DNA of 45,613 nt from Thermoactinospora rubra (lineage in GTDB: Bacteria > Actinomycetota > Actinomycetes > Streptosporangiales > Streptosporangiaceae). Every line of letters starts with the position of its first letter. Within the stretch, counting starts at the first letter, position 1. The notes under the pieces were generated by a model. That model was given only the letters and a program-made list of their open reading frames with translations, made no database searches and had not been told where the DNA came from. Below are positions 40,977 through 45,613 of the stretch, one piece after another. The translations under genes were made by a program, and so were the position numbers. Where the stretch lies: positions 1-45,613 of the forward strand of contig NZ_MSZZ01000067.1 in assembly GCF_002093975.1 (NCBI RefSeq), written 5' to 3'.

Positions 40977-42446
40977 ATGACCCACCCCGCCCTCTCCGCC
41001 CATCACGCCCCGCCGGACCCGCGCCGCTGGCAGGCGCTGGCGCTGATCAGCGTCGCCCAGTTCATGCTGATCCTCGACGTCACCGTCATCAACGTCGCCC
41101 TGCCCGACATCGGCACCGACCTCGGCCTCGGCCGTACCACCCTCACCTGGGCGGTCACCGCCTACACGCTGCTGTTCGGGGGCCTGATGCTGCTCGGCGG
41201 CAAGCTGGCCGACACCTTCGGCGCCCGGCGCCTGATGCTCGCCGGGCTCGCCCTGTTCACGCTCGCCTCGCTCGCCACGGGGCTGGCCTCCAACGCCGCC
41301 CTGCTCATCGGGGGCCGCGCCGCCCAGGGCGTCGGCGCCGCGCTGCTGTCCCCCGCCGCGCTGGCCACCGTCACCACGATCTTCCACGGCCCGGAGCGCA
41401 ACAGGGCCCTGGGCGTGTGGGCCGCGCTGGGCGGCGCCGGCTCGGCCGTGGGCGTGCTGCTCGGCGGCGCCCTGACCGCCGGGCCCGGATGGCGCTGGGT
41501 GTTCTTCGTCAACGTCCCCGTCGGCATCGCCGTCCTGGCCGCCCTCCCCGCCGTGCTGCGCGGCGGTACCGCGGGCCGTACCGCCCAGCACACGACGGCC
41601 CAGCACACGACGGCCCAGCACACGACGGCACGGCGGATCGACCTGCCGGGCGCGCTGCTGGTCACCGCGGCCACCGGATCGCTCGTCTACGGCCTGGTCA
41701 GCGCGGGCGAGACCGGCTGGACCGGTGCGGCCACGCTGGTCCCGCTCGCGGCGGCGGCCGTGCTGTACGGCGCCTTCGCCCTGGTGGAGCGCGCGGTGAG
41801 CGCGCCGCTGATGCACCCGCGGACGCTCACCCGCCGCCCCGTGCTCGCCGGCGCGTTCCTCATGCTGGTGGCCACCGGCCTGCTCATCGGGCTGTTCTTC
41901 GTCGGCTCGTTCTACCTGCAGCACCTGCGCGGCCACAGCGCGCTGACCACGGGACTGCTGTTCCTGCCGGTCGCGATCGGCACCGGCGTCGGCGCCCACG
42001 TGGCCGGCCGCCTCGTCACCCGCCTGGGTGGCCGGCCGCCCGCGGTGCTCGGCCTGCTCCTGGCCGCCGGGGGCGGCTGGCTGCTGACCGGGCTGACGCC
42101 CGACGCCGACGTCTACACGGCCCTGCTGCCCGGCCTGGTGCTCGCCTCGGCCGGGCTGGGCGCGGTGTTCGTCTCCGCCACCACGACGGCGCTGGCCCTG
42201 GTGCCCCACGGCGAGGCGGGGCTCGCCTCGGGCCTGGTGAACACCTTCCACGAGCTGGGCGGCGCCGTCGGCGTCGCGGCGATCTCCACGATCGCGGCCG
42301 CCGGCCTCGCCCAAAACGGCGTCATCACCGGCTTCACCAGCGCCTTCTGGGCGGTCACCGGCATCGCCGGCATCGCGGCGCTCCTCGCCCTGGTGCTGGT
42401 GCCGCCCGGCAGGCTCCCCGAGCTCGAGGGCCCCCACGTCCACTGA
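40977..42446 (+). CDS. MFS drug transporter, DHA2 (14-helix) family
   Basis: A 489-aa exporter with DHA2 motifs: MLILDVTVINVALPDIG in helix 1, LMLLGGKLADTFGARRLML (motif A), RAAQGVGAALLSPAAL and GSAVGVLLGGALT (motif C-like). About 14 helices are predicted. The start at 40977 aligns with family N-termini; an upstream frame exists without a ribosome site. A threefold AQHTT repeat (residues 203-217) lies in the loop between helices 6 and 7. A TetR gene follows 25 bp downstream. The CsoR-type box upstream suggests a copper link, which would be unusual for this family. Confidence 0.92.
   Translation: MTHPALSAHHAPPDPRRWQALALISVAQFMLILDVTVINVALPDIGTDLGLGRTTLTWAVTAYTLLFGGLMLLGGKLADTFGARRLMLAGLALFTLASLATGLASNAALLIGGRAAQGVGAALLSPAALATVTTIFHGPERNRALGVWAALGGAGSAVGVLLGGALTAGPGWRWVFFVNVPVGIAVLAALPAVLRGGTAGRTAQHTTAQHTTAQHTTARRIDLPGALLVTAATGSLVYGLVSAGETGWTGAATLVPLAAAAVLYGAFALVERAVSAPLMHPRTLTRRPVLAGAFLMLVATGLLIGLFFVGSFYLQHLRGHSALTTGLLFLPVAIGTGVGAHVAGRLVTRLGGRPPAVLGLLLAAGGGWLLTGLTPDADVYTALLPGLVLASAGLGAVFVSATTTALALVPHGEAGLASGLVNTFHELGGAVGVAAISTIAAAGLAQNGVITGFTSAFWAVTGIAGIAALLALVLVPPGRLPELEGPHVH
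41583..41627 (+). repeat. 3 x 15-bp tandem repeat inside the MFS gene
   Basis: GCCCAGCACACGACG occurs three times without interruption and encodes AQHTT each time. The unit is a multiple of three, so copy changes would keep the frame. Confidence 0.9.
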
Positions 42447-42471
42447 GGGGAAGGGCCGTAAGCTCGCTCTT

Positions 42472-43083
42472 ATGACCAGCAGGACGTCGACGCGACGTTC
42501 GCCCCGCCGCGCGGACGCCGAGCGCAACATCGCCGCGATCGTGTCGGCGGGGCTGCGCCTGCTCAGCGCCGATCCCAACGTCAGCGTGGCCGACATCGCC
42601 CAGGCTGCCGGGGTGGGCCGGGTCACCCTCTACGGCCACTTCCCCTCCCGCGAGGCCCTGGTGGAGGCCGTGCTCGGCCACGCGATCGAGCTGGCCGACG
42701 CGATCCTGGACGACGAGCGGCTCGCCGGCCTGCCCGCGCCCGAGGCGATGACGCGGCTCATCGAGTCCTCCTGGGAGATCCTCGACCGGCATCGCCGCCT
42801 GTTCACCGCCGCGGACCGGGTGCTGCCCGGCGAGCGCATCCGCGCCCACCACGACCGCACGCTGCAGCGCGTGGAGGAGCTGATCGTGCGCGGGCGGGAC
42901 AGCGGCGACTTCCGCACCGACCTGCCGGTGTCCTGGCTGGTGACGACGTTCTACAGCATCCTGCACAGCGCCGCGCAGGAGATCGAGGCCGGGCGCCTGC
43001 GGCGACAGGACGCGGCGCCCGTGCTCACCGCGACCCTGCTGTCGGTGCTCACCGGCGCCGGACCGGACGCGCGCACTCCTTGA
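42472..43083 (+). CDS. TetR-family transcriptional regulator
   Basis: A 203-aa regulator. The helix-turn-helix is VSVADIAQAAGVGRVTLYGHF (residues 38-58), followed by a helical effector domain with a C-terminal YSILHSAAQEIEAG block of the SACE_7040/TetR_C type. It lies 25 bp after the MFS exporter and probably represses it, the usual arrangement. The start ATG has a weak ribosome site (GGGGAAGGG about 15 nt upstream). No lesion is seen. Confidence 0.9.
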   Translation: MTSRTSTRRSPRRADAERNIAAIVSAGLRLLSADPNVSVADIAQAAGVGRVTLYGHFPSREALVEAVLGHAIELADAILDDERLAGLPAPEAMTRLIESSWEILDRHRRLFTAADRVLPGERIRAHHDRTLQRVEELIVRGRDSGDFRTDLPVSWLVTTFYSILHSAAQEIEAGRLRRQDAAPVLTATLLSVLTGAGPDARTP

Positions 43084-43130
43084 GCGCTTTTGCGGCACGG
43101 CATCGAGCCGCTCGCGTATTCGAGTCGCTT

Positions 43131-43146
43131 CTACGATGACGGGTAG
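43131..43146 (+). promoter_or_regulatory. possible BlaI operator
   Basis: CTACGATGACGGGTAG has CTAC/GTAG arms, as in mycobacterial BlaI boxes, 37 bp before the preferred blaI start. Confidence 0.4.
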
Positions 43147-43183
43147 CATGAACTCGATGCCCGGTGAGAGGAGGGGCCGCGCG

Positions 43184-43555
43184 GTGCGCGTTTTGGGAGA
43201 CCTGGAATCCACGATTATGGATCGCATGTGGTCCTACCGTCGGCCCGCGTCGGTCCGGGACGTTCTTGAGGACCTGCGCCGCGATCGGGAGATCGCCTAC
43301 ACGACCGTGATGACCGTCATGGACAAGCTCCACAAGAAAGGCCTCCTCAGAAGGCAGGCACTGGGCAAGGCCTACATCTATGAACCCGTGCTCACGAAAG
43401 AGGCGTTCACCGCCCAGCAGATGCGCGAGACGCTGGCCAATAGCGGTAACCAGGCCGCCACGTTGGTGCATTTCCTGGAGCGGCTCACTCCCGAGGAGTC
43501 GGCGGCTTTGGAGGCCGCGCTCAGGGTCTACCCGCCGCGGGGTCTCGGCTCGTGA
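43184..43555 (+). CDS. blaI-like: BlaI/MecI/CopY-family repressor
   Basis: A 123-aa winged-helix repressor: LGDLESTIMDRMWSYRRPAS then VRDVLEDL, and the recognition segment AYTTVMTVMDKLHKKGLL. A C-terminal helix (LVHFLERLTPEESAALEAAL) serves as dimer region. GTG 43184 is preferred: GAGAGGAGG lies 9 nt upstream and the protein then begins MRVLGDLE as homologues do; ATG codons at 43136 and 43148 are alternatives. It overlaps the membrane peptidase gene by GTGA, the classical repressor-sensor pair. The inducing signal may be a beta-lactam, or copper as for CopY. Confidence 0.92.
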   Translation: MRVLGDLESTIMDRMWSYRRPASVRDVLEDLRRDREIAYTTVMTVMDKLHKKGLLRRQALGKAYIYEPVLTKEAFTAQQMRETLANSGNQAATLVHFLERLTPEESAALEAALRVYPPRGLGS

Positions 43556-44505
43556 TCGCCGGGGTGCTGGCGGTGTACGCCGTCCTCGCGACGACGCTGC
43601 TGCCGCGACTGCTGATCAGGGCACGTTGGGCGGACCGCGCTCCCCGGCTCGCGATCACTCTGTGGCTGGCGGCCTGCACCTCTGCCATCGCCTCCGCGGC
43701 CCTGTCGGCGGTGGCGGCGGCCATACCACCCGACGCGATCGGCCACAGCCTGGCCAGCCTCATCGAGGCCTGCTTCGCCATGCTCGACGACGGGGTTGAT
43801 CTCGGGACGATGTCCGCGGGATCTTGGCTGGTTCTCCTCAGTGGAGGCCTTGTCGTGGCGCGTGCCGCATACGGCGTGGGAGCGGTCATGTTCACCGCCT
43901 GGCGGGAGCGCCGGCGGCATGCCGAGATGTTGCGCATCCTCGGTCGTCGTGACCACGAGCTCGATGCGATCGTTCTGGAGTACGGCGAGCCGCTGGCTTA
44001 CTGTCTGCCTGGCCGCCAGGCCAAGACCGTGGTCACCACCGCCGCGTTGCAGGCGTTGACTCCCGAACACCTCGCCGCGGTCCTCGCCCACGAGCGTGCG
44101 CACCTTCGGGGACGGCACCACCTCGTGCTGGCGTTGGCCGATGGCCTCGACCGCGCATTCCCGGGAGTGCCGCTGTTCTCCAGGGCCAAGGAGGAGGTCG
44201 TCCGTCTGGTGGAGCTGCGTGCGGACGACGTCGCGGCCCACCGCCATCCGCGCGTCCACATCGCGGCGGCGCTGGTGAGCCTTGCCACCGGTCGAGCACC
44301 GGCCTTCGCGCTCGGTGCCGGAGGAGAGAACGCTCTTACCCGGGTGCGTCGCATGCTCCGCCCCGCCGTACCGCTGGGTCAGCGCGAGAAGCTGGCGGGT
44401 GTCACCGCGGTCGGCGTACTGCTGGCGGGTCCCGCAGTGGTGATGCTGTTTCCCGGGCTGACCGCCCTCATCGCCCACCACTGCCACGACTTGTTCGTCT
44501 TCTAG
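43552..44505 (+). CDS. M56-family membrane metallopeptidase (BlaR1-like)
   Basis: A 317-aa membrane protein with helices near residues 1-20, 33-60, 90-115 and 275-310. The zinc site HERAH (LAHERAHLRGRHH, about residue 180) is followed by the third ligand in ELRADDVA. M56 proteases sense an outside signal and cleave the partner BlaI repressor. Unlike BlaR1 it has no C-terminal penicillin-binding sensor domain, so the signal is unlikely to be a bound beta-lactam. Translationally coupled to the repressor gene. Confidence 0.92.
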   Translation: MIAGVLAVYAVLATTLLPRLLIRARWADRAPRLAITLWLAACTSAIASAALSAVAAAIPPDAIGHSLASLIEACFAMLDDGVDLGTMSAGSWLVLLSGGLVVARAAYGVGAVMFTAWRERRRHAEMLRILGRRDHELDAIVLEYGEPLAYCLPGRQAKTVVTTAALQALTPEHLAAVLAHERAHLRGRHHLVLALADGLDRAFPGVPLFSRAKEEVVRLVELRADDVAAHRHPRVHIAAALVSLATGRAPAFALGAGGENALTRVRRMLRPAVPLGQREKLAGVTAVGVLLAGPAVVMLFPGLTALIAHHCHDLFVF

Positions 44506-44564
44506 CTGCGCCGTTGGCCCTGCGACGCCCAGCCGGCGCCCCACGTTCGCCCGGAACCCTGTGC

Positions 44565-45085
44565 ATGACTGTCGATCCCTACGAGCAACACAAGTACGCG
44601 GCGACGCTGAACCGTCTGCCGGCCCGTCGGTTCCGCAGGATCTTGGACGTCGGATGCAGCAAAGGGACGTTCACGTATCTCGCAGCTCGGGCGTATCCCG
44701 ATGCCGAGGTCATCGGGGTGGACACCTCCGAGCGGGCCCTGCACAGAGCCCGGGTCCGCAGCGGACACCTCAGGCCGGCCCCACGGTTCCTCCTGCTGGA
44801 CATGCTGACCCAGGCGCCTGCCGGTCTCTTCGACCTCGTCTTCTGCTCCGAGGTTCTCTACTACTGGGGACGGGAAAGCCGTTTGCGGCAAGAGGTGAGC
44901 AGCTGGCAGGCATCCTGGAACCCGGCGGGCTTGTCGTGCTCGTGCACCCCTGGCCGGACGCGCGGACGCTCCACCGGCCCTTCACGATGATCCCCGCTTT
45001 CCGCCAGGTGGACGAGCATGTAGCCGAGCATGACGGACACGCCTTCGCCGTCACCATATGCGAGCGTGCAGGCGACAAAGCTTGA
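44565..45085 (+). pseudogene. NodS-like SAM-dependent methyltransferase, frameshifted
   Basis: From ATG 44565 the protein begins MTVDPYEQHKYAATLNRLP and has the SAM motif ILDVGCSKGTFTYLAA, an acidic strand VIGVDTSERAL, and FDLVFCSEVLYYW. The frame is then broken near 44890, and the ending GILEPGGLVVLVHP to FAVTICERAG lies in another frame, stopping at 45085. One missing base would explain it. Rejoined length is about 173 aa, close to NodS-family methyltransferases. The substrate is unknown. No ribosome site is evident. Confidence 0.8.
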
Positions 45086-45153
45086 TCGCCGGGTATTGCG
45101 AGGCATCGGCGGTGAGAGGCGATCGACGAAGCCATGCGGGCTGACGAGCCACC

Positions 45154-45185
45154 GTGAGCGGGGACGTCGTGCCGTCCCCGCTCAC
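45154..45185 (-). terminator. 13-bp stem terminator after the CHAP gene
   Basis: GTGAGCGGGGACG and CGTCCCCGCTCAC enclose a 6-nt loop, 21 bp beyond the CHAP stop and also downstream of the convergent methyltransferase. Confidence 0.7.
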
Positions 45186-45205
45186 GAGGTCATGGGATTC
45201 TCGCG

Positions 45206-45610
45206 TCAGGCCGTGTTCGGCAGCTCGTCGGCGTATACGGGGTAGCCGTAGCCGACGACCTGCGATGTGGGCCGCACCCTCCGCTCGACCCTGCCGTTCC
45301 CGGTGTTGCCCTCGATGGTCGTGATCGTGCCGTCGCGGTTGACCTTCTTCACGATGCCCATGTGGTCGATGCCGCCGATGCTCTTGCCGCCCTTCCAGTC
45401 GTAGTACACGACCGCGCCCGGCTTGGGCTTCTGCCCCCAGCGCTTGTTGGCCTTGAACCACCGGGCCCAGGCGACGGTGTAGGCGTCCCAGCCGACGGTA
45501 GGCCGGATGCCGGCCTGCTCCCCGACCCAGGAGACGAACATGGCGCACCACGGGGCGTTGGCATACGCCCTAGCGATCTTTGGTCGTGAAGTTCTGGACG
45601 TTTGTGTCAA
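45206..45610 (-). CDS. CHAP-domain amidase/endopeptidase, 5' end outside the window
   Basis: The visible 134 residues are a CHAP domain with the catalytic Cys in APWCAMFVSWVGEQAG and the catalytic His in GGIDHMGIVKK. A segment ending TTIEGNTGNG probably contributes the third polar residue. Such proteins cut peptidoglycan stem peptides or cross-bridges. The frame is open to within three bases of the window edge and only a TTG is available as start, so the real N-terminus, perhaps with a signal peptide or linker, lies beyond. The first 15 residues do not look like CHAP sequence, so a frameshift there is also possible. Confidence 0.8.
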   Translation of the reverse strand: MTQTSRTSRPKIARAYANAPWCAMFVSWVGEQAGIRPTVGWDAYTVAWARWFKANKRWGQKPKPGAVVYYDWKGGKSIGGIDHMGIVKKVNRDGTITTIEGNTGNGRVERRVRPTSQVVGYGYPVYADELPNTA

Positions 45611-45613
45611 GTT

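Noticed and set aside
41583..41627. CRISPR-like repeat
   Set aside because: Units are directly adjacent without spacers and lie in frame inside a gene.

Overview
The window is high-GC actinobacterial DNA. Gene content, GTG starts and 4-nt ATGA/GTGA overlaps suggest a Streptosporangiaceae-like organism (inference; no rRNA or other taxonomic marker is present). It reads as two functional islands separated and littered by mobile-element debris. Many genes carry one-base frameshifts or single stop codons, so pseudogene calls assume the sequence is accurate.

Left end (0-4.5 kb): an unknown gene, then an IS5-like insertion sequence whose right terminal inverted repeat is split by a 2157-nt group II intron carrying its own reverse transcriptase. 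The IS abuts a 5'-truncated DUF1269 remnant that runs into a broken marC remnant.

Hypoxia/dormancy island (4.5-18.2 kb): a wax-ester/triacylglycerol synthase, an arginine deiminase operon (arcC, arcB, arcA and a broken permease), a sigma factor split by one in-frame TGA, a SHOCT protein, a tandem DUF4389 protein, a universal stress protein, a small membrane protein, an L,D-transpeptidase, and a GH65 disaccharide phosphorylase with beta-phosphoglucomutase. Several units are preceded by a shared GGGACTTTCGGCnC-type box resembling DosR/DevR sites. The set fits a low-oxygen survival regulon: ATP from arginine, sugar phosphate from a stored disaccharide, lipid storage, wall 3-3 cross-links and stress proteins.

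Junction (18.2-19.9 kb): fragments of an ABC ATPase, a large serine recombinase and a ParA/MinD-like protein.

Copper island (20-41 kb): csoR-copZ-(His-rich secreted protein)-copA, an MFS exporter, a frameshifted FAD reductase divergent from a second copZ, an Asp-box lipoprotein split by an amber codon, DUF305, DUF6153, an 18-Cys DUF326 copper-storage-like protein, MarC, a nucleotidyltransferase, an AhpD-like protein, small membrane proteins, a multicopper oxidase remnant, a four-gene operon of unknown membrane proteins, and a second P1B ATPase with an N-terminal cupredoxin-like and a C-terminal YHS domain. Repeated 16-17 bp ATACCC-type boxes, resembling CsoR operators, sit in front of at least five of these units.

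Right end (41-45.6 kb): an MFS exporter with a 3x15-bp internal repeat and its TetR regulator, a BlaI/M56-peptidase pair, a frameshifted NodS-like methyltransferase and a CHAP-domain protein cut by the window edge. No tRNA, rRNA or CRISPR was recognised.
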